A program made the translations under genes and the position numbers. A model generated the notes under the pieces. That model saw only the letters and a list, made by a program, of their open reading frames with translations. It did no database searches and was not told where the DNA came from. A stretch of DNA of 64,000 bases from Torymus aiolomorphi (Eukaryota; Arthropoda; Insecta; Hymenoptera; Torymidae). Below are positions 12,182-25,103 of this stretch, in pieces (position 1 is the first letter of the stretch; each line of letters opens with the position of its first letter). The DNA lies in assembly GCA_036365515.1 (NCBI GenBank), contig CM070876.1:174600978-174664977 (forward strand), read 5' to 3'.

Positions 12182-13948
12182 TTTGGCCTGCTGTTTTAGT
12201 TGTCGCGACCGAAGTGAAAAGCATTCTACTGTTATAAAGAAATTTCTAATGAATAGAAATTAACAAAGTGACGTATGTAAAATCACATTTTTTCGATGTA
12301 ACTATATAGAATTTATATAAGAGTGTATATTACATCGTTGTTCTTTCAATTTTGTATAATTCACATTTTGATTTTTTAATTTATCGATAAAATGTTCAAT
12401 AACCTAAAAACTACATGAATTGTAATGTATACATATTTTGGCTGATAAATCAAATAGACATTCATTGACACATAATTGCTCGCCCATTATTGGATACATT
12501 AATAAACCATTAGTAGATCTGAAACAAACACACATATGACCGCGTGTAGGCGTAATGCGAAAAAGTTCACTTACACATTTATGCAAACTCTTATACGTAT
12601 TTGTGAGGTAATATAATTTAATTACACAACGATTGGAATATAGTTATTAATTCATTTCAAATTAGAACGTTTTGTATTACTAGTAAACGCGTTTATTGTG
12701 ATTTTATACATATATTATATATGTTTAATCATAAAAAGTTCTAAAATATAAACAATTTCTGTATAATTTAAAATCCGAATATTTGTTTATTAAACTATTA
12801 TCGTTCGTTAATACATAATTTAATTATGTATTTAAAGCTATTAAAGAACAATTGTCATTAATATTCAATAAATCAGAGTAATATTGAGGCCATTTAAAAT
12901 TTTTTCTATTCGAAAATTTAAATTTAAAGTTATCCTTTATTGGATAAAAAATTGCAAATAATAGACTCGTATAATATTATCATAGCATGATTTCAAGCGA
13001 GTTTCTCAACGAACACAGCATATATTATAAAAAGTATGGAAAATGCGATTTCCTGCCGCGAGTTGCAAATGAAATTTTTTGCACCGATTTGCCCGCATAC
13101 TGTTACAAAAAACTGTTTATACATTTAATGAGAACGGCAATAACGTCGCAGCTCAGATGAATTAATAGAGGTAAAACGCTAGCACTTAAATTGCTTATTT
13201 ACTCACTTCGAAGTAATTCTACAATCTGTTTTATTTAGTAAAAATATTATACGCAGATATTTGATAAAAAGGCAAGTTTCACATTATCTTTGCATACACG
13301 TTTAAATCAATGATCCAAATTTAACATTTTTCTGAAATTCCAAGCCAAATTGAAATTTATTGAATTCCAGTGAAGATATTACCCATCCTTGTCTGTTACA
13401 CCTCCCGAAACCACATCAGATAAGACACGTTACATTGCCTTGTAACTGGAACATACAAGGCGACCCATGTTTGAGCCCTTCAACAGATAAAGCAAACCTC
13501 GTTTTGAAATGTCGCGTACCACAACTGTTACTCGAGATTCCATCCATAAAAGAGAGATCGCGATTAAGTATTGAATTGGAGGCAGCCATATTGTTAGATA
13601 AATAAAACTGACTCTTATTGGTGGGTAAAGTTGAAAACATAGAAGACCACGAGCGCGCATCGCGCGCACAAAAATCCGCTAGTCAATATATTCGGCAACG
13701 CAATCATTAGGAGAGCATTTACAATTATTGATTCCCCCACTAATAACAAAACATCGGTCGCATACTTTATACTTTATTTCTGCGTAACTATCATTCCAAC
13801 GATTAAACACACTACCCTAGCCATCAGTACATTACATCAAGCGTGCGATCCCCACGAGCCACGCGCGTGCACTAGCATCACGACAGTGTGTCCCGGTGCC
13901 GTGTATATATCCTCCGCGCTCGTGCAATTGCATTATTACGCGTCCGCT
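12182..13948. other. AT-rich DNA with a protein-like two-strand open segment
   Basis: Mostly AT-rich. Between 13360 and 13669 both strands stay open for 70-80 codons in otherwise stop-rich DNA. The peptides look more protein-like than the microsatellite shadows, but no family is recognised and no splice sites bound the segment. A CpG-rich stretch begins near 13640. Confidence 0.4.
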
Positions 13949-13974
13949 CGCTCTCTCTCTCTCTCTCTCTCTCT
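13949..13974. repeat. (CT)n microsatellite
   Basis: About 13 CT units within a CpG-rich island spanning roughly 13640-14770. Confidence 0.9.
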
Positions 13975-14251
13975 AATGCGCCCGGGGGCATCAGTCGCGA
14001 GACGCTCGCTCATTCTCGCGCGCGGATTCATCCTCGAATTGACCCTCCCTCTCTCCATCGTCTCATCTTCTCCGTGCACGTACGGCCCGTACGTATATGC
14101 CACTGCAGCTGTATACGTGAGCAGCAACCTCGAGAGCCAATCGAGTGTGCGTGTATATGTGTGTGTGAGAGCTGGCCATTAATTAACACTTAACGGCGGC
14201 TCGGATTACGCCGGCCGCCGCAGAGGGCGAATTTTCGGCAAAGTGCTTCGG

Positions 14252-14276
14252 GGAGATGGAGATGGAGATGGAGATG
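14252..14276. repeat. (GGAGAT)n short tandem repeat
   Basis: Four copies of a GGAGAT hexamer on the same purine-rich strand as the long GA tract about 100 bp downstream. Confidence 0.85.
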
Positions 14277-14380
14277 GCAGCGAGGTAGGCGAGATAGGGA
14301 GGCGAGGAGTTTTAAAATGCCGGGGACGGGGATGGGTAGTGATATCTGCGGAGTCGTTGCTTTTCTCGCGAGATTAAGCC

Positions 14381-14525
<145 letters not shown>

Positions 14526-16955
14526 AGGATTTGGCCGCGCGCTCATCCGGATTCTTCAATTAAAGTTGAGCGCCCCGGCGCAGGATTGTTATTGTGATCG
14601 GGCTGCGTGCGGATTTAATTGTCTCGCGCGAATTAATTCGCTTTGTGGCCCGTGTGCGCGGCGGTGCAATTTAAATTTCTGATAGTTTAGACAGAGGGAG
14701 GGAGAGAGACGTAGGTAGCAGACGATACTGGCGTACAGCTCGAGAATCAGGTCGCTGATGGCGATATCAACGCGGCTCTAGAACTGGTCGGTGTTATAGC
14801 TTTTTTTTTCGAATGATGAAGAAATTTTTTGAAATTTTCTGCTTAAAGTGGTATTGCTTATAAAAATAGATAATTATGAGAATGTATATAAACATTTACG
14901 CAAACGTTTGAACCGCAGTATTTTTCTCGATATTGTAATTGAAACACCGGAAAGAACACGAATCTATTCTCGAAATTTTATATAATCAACACATTCTATT
15001 TGTAAAATCGATTTCATACATTTTTTCTCTTTCTCTTAGCAGCTTGTAATTTTTTGTTACCAAGGATTTTTTCTAATTTCTGGCTCTACCTCTCTGAACC
15101 GATAAATTTTCCTCATTATTCGCCCAATCGAGGGCTATTTTTTGTATTTATTTTCCTCTTCCTGTTTTAATCACTATTTGTTCAGCCATTTATTCGAGAA
15201 ATTATTTTTCAATTAAATCTACAAGGTTTTAAGTTTGCCAAAAAAAAAAAACACTGAATAATTCTTCCTGTCGACCGCCCCCCTGTCCTTTGACATTCTA
15301 AGTACTGATGATAAATTGATTAACGGAAATACATTCATAAAGCTTATTAGCTTTTACAATAGCCTCCTACAACCCAAAACCATGAATAACGCTTAGTACC
15401 CGCGTATAATACCAACATTCAGCTTGTCATCCTTTCTCGAGAAACCACACCGATAAAAAGAACCGCCTTAATAATTCCGCGCTCACCCCGCGCACAATAA
15501 AAATACCTCGCTCGATTATTCAAATTTTTCGGGTTGGGATATATCGCGTTCCATATAGGAAGCAAGCACACCGCGCCGTGTCTTATCTGCGACTCTCACC
15601 CGCGGGCAGCGCGAACCAATTCACTTATCAGCGCTCCGCGCGCCCGGTTGCTTTATGGTCAAATGCCGATTTATTGCAACCGCGGCGACTCCTAAAGTAT
15701 AGGGGGAGGGAGACGCTTAGTCTAGCTAAAGGAAAACAGGAGTCACCGGGAAAAGAGCGCGAACGGTTACTACCGAGACGCTCGCATGTGCAAGAGAAGG
15801 GGGATATATATAAATCCGAGGAGTCGGATTATCCGCGGCGCTCCGATTACCGTATAAAATTTCGGCGAGCCTCGCGGTCAGGGTCGCGCCGCGTCAATGT
15901 TTTCTGCATGCATATGGTATACGACGTGTAATTCCGATTCATGAGATTGATTGCATTACGCGCGCGCGCTCGGGCTCGTGAATAAGTCAGTGACTGCGGC
16001 TCTACGTGGATAAGTAATTGCGCGGTGGAAGCGTGTGTACGTGGGGGGTCGTGGATTTTTGGAGGTTACGTGACGTGCGTGCGTGGATGTCTTTGCACAC
16101 TTGTTATGCGGAGGTATATTCGGATGATAGCGAGAAAGTAGAAGTGAAAAAGTATATTATGATGGAAGGAGTTAGTTATAACTTACACGTGTTTTTTTTT
16201 TTCGTGAAATATATTAGTAAGCGGAGAAATAAAGTAGTGTTATGGTATTCTATATTGTGTTTTGGGCTTTGTAGTAAATTCTCTCAAAACAAATAATATG
16301 GTTGGTCGTAAAAAGTTTTACAGCGGAAATTTAAAATAGGTACATCGTAGTTCATTCCTTATCGGGTTTATTCGGGTCAGAGGCTTTAGAGCCCTTTTCA
16401 ATTTTTCCGCTTTCGACATCAAAATTCGAATAGAATAATATATCTGGAAGGGTGAACCGCGAAAAAATGAAAAACGGAATAAAAAGTTTGGCTTGCAATA
16501 TAGTTTTTGAAACTACAACTACCTGAATGCGGAAGGTGAATATGTATACATAATATGTTTAGTCACTCTTGACAGCTATATATATAAATATATATACAAA
16601 TTATAAATACGATAAGTTTTTAATTAGTCTAATACTCGTCTTGCGGCAACAATTGGGAACGGTTTCAGACATTGTAATTCTCAATGATTGGTTTCCTTTC
16701 GTGGGTTCGACTAAAGACGCAACCTGTATTGAAATTCTCTGAATTCACGAAACATCAATAACTTTTCATTATACAAGACGAATAAAGGTCTACACAAATC
16801 AAGACTCGCAATTGCCTTGGAAAAGCTTGATGCTTCTGAATGCGAATTACAAAATTAAAAAAGTATATGTACAGTAAAAATTTTCTAAAATAATCATCTG
16901 TGTACGAATTATTCTGAAGCTAGTTGAGCAAACAAAATTATCATACGTATATTCT
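14526..16955. other. No gene seen; CpG-rich islands around AT-rich DNA
   Basis: CpG-rich DNA continues to about 14790 and returns at about 15470-16110. The open frame at 15578-15931 (117 codons) lies wholly in that island, lacks splice or domain support and is rich in Arg and Ser, as expected of such composition. Confidence 0.45.
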
Positions 16956-17045
16956 TGTTACGTCCGGTGACGTATCATTTAAAACAAACCAAAAACTGCG
17001 TCAGTGATTTTCTCGAATATAGAAACTGTATATATTTACATTTTG

Positions 17046-17047
17046 TA

Positions 17048-17103
<56 letters not shown>
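17046..17103. repeat. (TTA)n microsatellite
   Basis: About 19 TTA units within the deleted LTR element, between the 5' stub and the polypurine tract. It produces the poly-Ile run of the open frame at 16955-17170. Confidence 0.95.
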
Positions 17104-17246
17104 CATTTTCACTATAATTATTATCATTCATAACTCGTATTATTATATTTTATCATTTACTTATCAATAAATTTTTGTAACGGGAAATCTCTGATGCATA
17201 ATATATTGTTGAATCTCTATGACATTCAACAGTCTAAGGGGGGAGG

Positions 17247-17917
17247 TGTTACGTCCGGAGACGTATTATAGAGATTTAGAATTTCATTCTGAAAGTTTAT
17301 TCACATCAGATATTTCCTGACATATAAAAGCGGGAATGCAATTTTTTATAAACACAGCATTTTGCTCATGCGGCGCCGTGACGTAGTAGGTCATCACACT
17401 TGCGAAAAACAACGTACGATATTCTCTTTAAGGTCAGCATTTCTCAATGCCATCGCCGAATCGTATACGACTGACGAAGTTTACATTGCAAAATAAGATG
17501 ATCTCGATTTACTGTCACCGGGCTCATCTTTAACCTAATTTACTTATGTATTAAAAAGCCTCCGCATGGGCCGCTCGAATTAGTCACAGCGTACAAGAAA
17601 CCTGGCGAACTCCGTGTACCTTACGACATCGAGAAGTTGAAACCATAAGCCTTACACATCTAGTAAGCAGATTTTATAAGTTATTGAGATTACAATTTTG
17701 TAATCGTAAGCCTTACTCATCTAGTAAGCAGATCGTGTAAGTTATTTATAGTAAATTTATAAAAGCAAGTGTTATAGAAAAGAATTGTAATTGAAATTAC
17801 AACGCATCGATCTACCAGAAGCCAGCAAATTGTATTGGTAATAAATTATTGTATTTTATATAATAAACCTACATAAAACCAATTACTATTTAGTTCCACT
17901 TATTTCCGGACTTAACA
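17247..17917 (+). repeat. 3' long terminal repeat (671 bp)
   Basis: It starts TGTTACGTCCGG directly after the polypurine tract and ends CCGGACTTAACA. AATAAA signals lie at 17840-17845 and 17862-17867, near the 3' side where an LTR polyadenylation signal may fall. Two imperfect copies of a roughly 43-bp segment (17644-17688, 17705-17746; shared core CATCTAGTAAGCAGAT with one nearby change) form a short internal duplication. Confidence 0.75.
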
Positions 17918-17921
17918 TTCT

Positions 17922-19046
17922 AATTAAATAAATATCACCCTGAAATTTCAAGCCAAATAGCAGATGTTACAAATAATTACAGCCACAAAACTAATCGCAA
18001 CGCATTACACTCGTGAACAAAATAAACCTAATCACACGACGTGAGTATGTAAACAATCCAGTAAACATAGAACAAGCGCGAATGAATCCTCCAATCAGTT
18101 TTCTCTTTCTCTCTCTTTACCTCTCTCTCCGCAATCGCTCGTTACATATATTCAAACAGCCACGCGCACAAATCCAATCGGCGCGCGACTAAGTCTTTGA
18201 TTCTCATCCCCTTAAAAAAAAAAAAGAAAAAAAAACACGAATCCGGAACTGTGATACTCACAGCGCCCTTTTCCGGTACCCATACCTATATATATACACA
18301 CACACACACACAAAGGATCGAAAGCGCGCCTCTTTTTTGACGCACGGCCTCAATGCGACTCCGCCGCCGTCGGATAACCGCCGAGAGCCATTTACCCGCG
18401 CGACTTATTCTCTCTGTATAGTATATACAACCTACCCCCGCGCGATGCCGCGGCTAGATAAAAGCGAAAGAAGGGGACGGGGGCAGACGGAATTTCGGCT
18501 CCGCTCTCGCATCGTGCATTAAATATATACCCTCTCGAATGCTCGTATTTTCGATACATTACGCGAGGGCGTAGCAGGGCTTTAATTTTTTAGCGCTCGC
18601 GTCTTTCATTATCGAGATGCGGTGCATTAGTTGATGGGAGTATAGAAGTCAGCCGGCCGGTTTCCGAGGGTATATAGCTCGGATAATAAGCTGATTAATG
18701 TTTCTTTCGTTGTGTATAAGTTATAGTGGATTTATTATACGAAATACAGCTGCGCGGGATGTCGAGAGTGTGGAGCGAGTATTAGCGTATGAGCAGGATT
18801 TTTTTACGGATCACGCGGTTTTATTGGAATTTAAAGAGTATATAGGATAGAGCTCTGAGTGTATTATATATTATTTGAATTAATGTGAGTACGATGCTCG
18901 TCTATGTTGATACTGCGACAGTAGCGCAATATATGTCAGGCATTCAAGCTAATTGAAATCAGTTTAGCTTATGCGTATACGGCTTTCTCAGTTGATTCTA
19001 TCACTGCAAATAAGAGACAAATTAGAAGGATAGCTCGTCCAATTAA
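17922..19046. other. No gene seen; CpG-rich island with short CA and A tracts
   Basis: About 18070-18670 is CpG-rich, with an A-rich run at 18213-18236 and a (CA)n tract at 18296-18312. The open frame at 18337-18522 has no recognisable motif. Confidence 0.45.
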
Positions 19047-19082
19047 AATTAATCTTTTCAAACGGGTTTGAAAAGATTAATT
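19047..19082. repeat. Perfect 36-bp palindrome
   Basis: Two 17-bp arms (AATTAATCTTTTCAAAC and its exact complement) are separated by only GG. It could extrude as a cruciform, bind a dimeric protein on DNA or form a tight RNA hairpin. It has no runs of T typical of an RNA terminator. Confidence 0.9.
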
Positions 19083-19790
19083 GCAATTTCAACAGACGTA
19101 TAGTGCCATCATAGCTTTACGCAGTACAGATTACTATATACATACTTCTTCATTTACGTATACAAATATTTCATTTAAAAATGAAAGTAAAGTCTTGCGT
19201 ATATTCTCTTATCTCCTACTCTCACTTCTTATTCCGTGCATTAGAGGGGCACACGACTCGTTGCCGAAACAGAAATACGGAAGTGAGCTTGCTCATTAAC
19301 TAAACCTCCTCCAACCGTACCTAAAGACAGCTTTTATTTTCTATATGCTATTCGCTCACCCTCATTTACCTACGCGCAACCCACGCGCCTCTCCCAGTCT
19401 AAATATTTAACAACACGCGCATGACTTATTCACACCTGTTCTCGCGCGCGCAATCATCAAAATTTCAGACAGCCGCGCGTGCACCCACCGTGAAAAGCAT
19501 TAACGTAACTTTCTTACTCCCTTCCCCCTTCCCACTGCTCCGTGCCATTTGTCAATAATTAAACATCTCGCGTACTTCCCGCGTATGAAGTCTCTGGTTG
19601 CCCTGAATCACTCTGAAAAGACGACGCGATCTCTTTCTGTATAGGAAAAATCACCGGCTGTGCGCGTAAATTTTCCACACGCGAGCAGGAAACACGCACA
19701 AAGCTATCTGCGAGTCGTATTAGTAATTCATGTTTACCGTAGGGATGAACCGGCCGCTCGCGCGTATATACGTATATTTACGTGAATTTT

Positions 19791-19793
<3 letters not shown>
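19083..19793. other. No gene seen; AT-rich then CpG-rich
   Basis: AT-rich to about 19290, then CpG-rich to the TC tract. No splice-bounded exon was found. Confidence 0.45.

Positions 19794-19854
<61 letters not shown>
19794..19854. repeat. (TC)n microsatellite
   Basis: About 30 TC units. A GA tract in the opposite sense follows 115 bp downstream, so the two could pair within one strand. Confidence 0.95.
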
Positions 19855-19856
<2 letters not shown>

Positions 19857-19966
19857 CCTATCTCTGCGTGAGAAGCGAATGGCCGTTCGAAGGATGCTCT
19901 AGGTTCGAAGGGTTCGATACATGCGCGCGCGCACGTGTGTATCGAGGGAGGAAAGTGCGTCACGCG

Positions 19967-19968
19967 AG

Positions 19969-19999
<31 letters not shown>
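19967..19999. repeat. (GA)n microsatellite
   Basis: About 15 GA units, complementary in sense to the TC tract at 19794-19854 in the same CpG-rich island. Confidence 0.9.
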
Positions 20000-20002
<3 letters not shown>

Positions 20003-23000
20003 TTCGCGATTGTCGATGGTAAAGTGTTTACGCAAAGCATTCGGCTTTGGATTTTTAAAGTGGATTTATTGGAGGGCGCGATGTATGTAGCTGCTAGCTT
20101 GTGCAAAAATATATTTTGAGTTCTTCGAATGTATGTCAAATAGCGCAAAAAGATCTTGTATGAGTGATCATTTCTGAATGATTTTGATGTGAGATTTGGC
20201 ATTTTTATTGTTGTTTATTGTGACAATCTTTTACTTGTAATGTTGTTAGAAAAAATTTGTGATACAGATGATGAAACAGATAATGGCGAATAGAATAAAT
20301 ATTTATGAAGTTTTTTATTATCTTTCAGAATGGAGTTTTTATTTGATTTAAACGCTAAATATATGAGTAACTGTCTACTATAAAAAGAGCATAACTTTTT
20401 TTTTCTTCGGCAATAAAAGTGTTTCTAGCGTGAAACAAAATAAAAAATTGAACAAAAGGTTTGTGTTTCAAAAGGGGAAAACTCTTTTCCGTATTTTTCA
20501 AGACTTTTACTGCTGCGGTACAAAGAGAAAAAAGAAATATTTCGGACTTGTCTTTGAGACTATCGACAGTGCGAAAATGTAATTTTACCATTGTAGCTTT
20601 CTTTGAATAATGCAGAATATAAAATTCAAATCTTATTTTTACATTAAATTTGTATATATTTTGCAAAAAGGAACTTTTAATATGCTGCTAGTGCACATAC
20701 ATATCCTATTCTCTTATTGTAAGTAAACAGCCAAGTCAACAGAGCCCCAGAATTTTAAAATATGTTTAATTTTAATATTGAAAGTTTTTTTATTTGCTCG
20801 ATAAATAATACAATCCAGTTCTATTGTTTCTGGTATAGAGAAACACCTTTTTTCCAGAATTCTTACAATTTTTCCTTTTATATTCACTTGACATCTTGCG
20901 TACAACCCTTGAAAAAATATACTTTTATATTTCTTCACTAGAGCTTTAAATCAAATTTTGAAATACAAAATTTCCAATCCAATTTCACATTTTGAAAAAA
21001 ATCGTAAATTTTACATTGACATCAAATCAGATATTTTCATGTCTGTTAAAAATATGGCGTGCACGATGAATAATTTATTTATTACTGATACTCAATTTGG
21101 TTTCAAATAAATTACCCTTAATTCTTCTCAATTATTATTCGTAATCTATAAGTATTCTATATTATGTTGACCATCAGAATATAATAACAAAAAATTGTAG
21201 AATACCAGCCAATATGGACTATTCTATTTCTTTATCAATAACGAATTGTGAGCAGTCTCCAGATTTAGTAATATTGCCTATACCAATGAAAAATAGGATA
21301 CTGAACGACAAAGCTGCTCGTTCGTTTATCACAGTAAAATCTGCCGCAAACGGCAATTTCAGTCGCTAATCTGTATTTTCTTTTATATTGGTCATAAAAG
21401 CTCTATCGCGCTGGAATATCGTTGATTCTGCAGAAGCATTTTTAGTCACAGCCGCGCGCACGCCTTTTTATGGATCCTGTAACAACCACTAAACAATGAT
21501 AGAATCAAATGGGATTTGCGATACAACTGAAGAATCTGCTACAGCTTAATCTTCAACGGTGTCTTTGAAGTCAATTTTATGAAGCGGAAGATATTATATA
21601 CTTTTTATTCAAGTCTATACCGCTACATTACTATATAAAGCGTTAAAAATTGCTATTAATCGAAATAATTAATATTCATGAAAAACCTTTGTGTAACTTC
21701 AATCCCCGAGTGACATCTCTAAAAAAATATTTACATATAATATGAACGTACTGGGCCAAAAAAAAATATTAAATTAGGATAGTAAACAACATCATCCTTT
21801 CTAATCCCGAAAACATCATAAAAATGCATTACCCTATCTAAACTTAAACCACCCCAACCGACTTCAATAGATTTCACCCACCCCTTTCTGAAAAAGACTT
21901 CCCCATTTAAATCTCCTCGTAATCCCTTCCCCCCGTATCCATCCACACGAGAGAAAATTTCATAAACAAACAATCCAGCAGCCATCCGGCCCTTCAATTA
22001 CCGCCCATCGCGTATAACGAACCACTCGCAACAGGGATCAATTCACGCGATAATGCGCTTAATGGCTTGTAAAATTCATCCGCGGTCCGTCGAAATCTGC
22101 CCGGCGATTAATGGTTCGCCGCTCTCGCGAAACCTTCGCGCATAGGCATATAACGCTACACTTGAATGACGCGCGCACGCGAGAGAGAGGCGCATATATA
22201 TATACAGACCGAGCGATGTGATGCGACATGCGCCGTGGCGTTGCGCTGCTGATGCCGTGTGGTTTCGATTACGGCGTCGGCTGCGTTCCTTTCGTTCCGT
22301 TTGCCGTCCATTGTTCATGGCGCGTGGCTCGCTCTGTTCGCTGGGTTAACAGGAATATTGGATGTTGCCCGCGGCTGATCTTCCCCGCTGAAATTTGGTT
22401 ATTGAGGATCTTTGGGCCACGTTATGGTACTTCTGTTGTATAATCAAATTAGGACAACGAATGCCAGTGATCCCTCAAAAATGGTTTGATGAAAGTTATA
22501 AAAGTTCTTGTATTTATGTCACTGTGAATTATGTTTGTTTTAAAGGGGATGTAGGTAGAACTGTTTGTACGTATCGCATTAGTTTCGGTTAATTAAGTCA
22601 CAAAGGGAGTTTAAAATCATTTGGGTAGCTTTCACCTTTGAGGCTTTGAGATAAATTATTTCGTATTTTTAGCTTTTTACAAAGTCAAGTCCTCGAGGTA
22701 AATTACATCTGAAAGTAATACGGGTATTTATATACCCTCGTACGACATTAACAAGTTCGTGTGACTTGCAGTACCTTTTATATTAATGTTTTTAAGTCAT
22801 TTAAAAGAAATTCTTTCAAAACATTTTCTCACAAAAAGATATAGAATTCACTCAATCATTTTAAATTCTAAGAAAATATATGCTATTAACTAAACATTTT
22901 AATATAGTAAATAATCTGCGCTTTACGAGACACTTCAAGTTACTTTGTTACTGTGCGTAAATTAATTTTACGAGTAGTCCTTCTGAACTCTGATCCAGCA

Positions 23001-23519
23001 AAAAGTTAATTCGTTAATTATCCAAATAAACCCCTAACCACCGAAAGAAAATATTACTTCAAAAAATACTCCCTGCGAGAACTATAAATATTATTAAATT
23101 TATCCAGGATCTCGCTCAACTTCGCACGACTGCGCGCAGGGGGGCAGACAAAAAAAAACAAAATTTCACCGCACCTGTGGGTGCAAAGTTTCCGCGCGGC
23201 GAATTATTTCTCGAACTGCGAATAAATTCCACTGCAGCCACCTCCGCTGGCAAAATTACAGCCTCACAAAAAGTCCTTTCTCCCCTCCCTCTTTTTGCGC
23301 CCCGCATGGTCTCTTAAATCTACTTCCCGCGCGCATAGCCGGCAGTCGCCGCTTTTTCACCACCGCCGGCCGCTCAATTGAGTGAGGAAACGTCTTTCTC
23401 TCCCTTATCGCACTCCCTCTCTCTCAATTGCTCGCTAGAGGTCCACTGTCCCGCAGGCGGCTAGTCCTACGTCAAAGGACAAATTGCTCTTCGCGCGGCA
23501 TAATTACATCTGCCCGCTG
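20000..23519. other. No gene seen; long AT-rich stretch with two CpG-rich islands
   Basis: 20100-21990 is AT-rich. CpG-rich islands lie at about 22000-22400 and 23100-23510. The minus-strand open frames at 20355-20666, 20714-20938 and 21731-21997 show biased composition but no motif. Nothing indicates an exon. Confidence 0.45.
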
Positions 23520-23643
23520 GCTCTCTCTCTCTCTCTCTCTCTCTATCTCTATCTATCTATCTCTCTATCACTATCTCTCTATCTCTCTATCTCTCTCTCT
23601 CTCTATCTCTCTATCTCTCCCTCTCTCTATCTCTCTCTCTATC
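23520..23643. repeat. (CT)n/(ATCT)n compound microsatellite
   Basis: An imperfect mix of CT and ATCT units over about 124 bp, inside a CpG-rich island. It explains the Ser/Leu/Tyr open frames here. Confidence 0.95.
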
Positions 23644-25062
23644 CGCGTATACGCGCACGTGCTTTAAAGCTCGACGAATTAAAAAATAGAGAGAGAGGAC
23701 GTGGCTGGAGAGAAGATAAACAGCTGCGCAAAGGGGACAGGGTAAATAGCTCCCGCGAGTGTGTGTACGTGCACGTGTAAATGTAGAGTTTCAGAAATTT
23801 TTTACGCCTTTTAGGAGTTGGTCTTCGCTCGCAGCTTTGCTTGTGGATTTCACGCGAAGTGGTTTACGCGGCACGAGAAAGAGGGAAAATAAAAGCGTGA
23901 CACGTGTGTGTGTGTGTGAGAGTGTGTTTACGGGCGCGTGCGCGCGTCTGTTTGCGCGATAAGGCGATTATACCGGGTATACGATTATGCCGGATTATAG
24001 CTGAGCGTTGATTTTTTTATGCCGGACGTTTAATATGTCAGTGGCATTTTTTGTAGGTATATATGCGCGGAGCTTGTTTATGCGTATATGCGATACTTGT
24101 AAAAATTATGGTTCTGTAAATTAAAGGTGCACGTTGGTTAAGGCTGTTTGTTGGGCTTATGCAAAATTAGTGGTATTTACAAACTATTTCGTAAAAGTTA
24201 CTGGTACTTGTGATTTTATTTTATCAACGAATCAAAGATAAGTGTAAAATTTTTATATAAATTTTACTAAATTTATTTTTATAGTCAAACGAGCTTCAAT
24301 AATAATGAGAAACAAAGTATCTATAAAAATAGAAAAATAACAGGACATTTTTATAAAAAGATAACCAAATAAAGTTATAGCATCAGATTCTTTTTATGTA
24401 AATAGCAGGAGTTGTGGTTTCTAAAAAAAGAGAATTTCCTGGAACAAAAAAGCTCATATTTTTTTATATTATGGTACAGCCATGTGTTGGTCACAAATCA
24501 GACCAAAGAAAAACAGAAAACCACATTGAACGCGTATACGGAAGCTTAAAGTTTGGAACGTGGAAATATTTTTTAAAAAGTATGTCACGATCAATAATTT
24601 ATTGTTAACTATTTATAAAAAATAATAAGCTCTAGAATTATTTAAATAATAATAATTTCTGTATTCCGAAGTAGAAACCTAGCCTCTTTCCACCTTCTAA
24701 ATAGATAAATGCTGTATACTGTCAGACTTATATTAGAGACGCTTATTTTAGAGTCGTAGATTCGAACACGAATAAACTTTATTTTCAACAATCATCCTTT
24801 TTCTTTCTCACTTCATTTTTCAAATAATAAAAAGCTATTTTTCGTATCAGTATAACACTATTATACATCCTGAAAACATCAAAAATGGAACATAACCGTG
24901 AATTTGGCAATTATTACGTTTACAATACAGCATCGATCGGCAAAATAATTCTTTCAGCATAAATCATCACTTTAACCTTCCACCATACCGAAATGCTCAC
25001 GACAAAACAAACCTGATAACTAGCGGCTCTGCGAACGAAATTCATTCGCAAAACATTCTCTT
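23644..25062. other. No gene seen
   Basis: CpG-rich until about 24000, with a short (TG)n run near 23903-23918, then AT-rich. No recognisable coding or RNA feature. Confidence 0.45.

Positions 25063-25101
<39 letters not shown>
25063..25101. repeat. (C)n-(CT)n tract
   Basis: A short C run followed by about 15 CT units, at the start of another CpG-rich island (about 25010-25500). Confidence 0.9.

Positions 25102-25103
<2 letters not shown>

Larger units (their letters stand above)
16956..17917 (+). mobile_element. Internally deleted LTR retrotransposon
   Basis: The unit is bounded by TGTTA and TAACA and flanked by the 4-bp duplication TTCT (16952-16955 and 17918-17921), as in gypsy-type integration. 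A 5' LTR stub (16956-16975) matches the start of the second LTR at 19 of 20 bases. Before the second LTR lies a polypurine tract, AAGGGGGGAGG (17236-17246), which primes plus-strand synthesis in LTR elements. All coding DNA is missing; a (TTA)n tract occupies part of the gap. The element is a dead remnant. Superfamily is inferred from target-site length and end sequence only. Confidence 0.8.
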
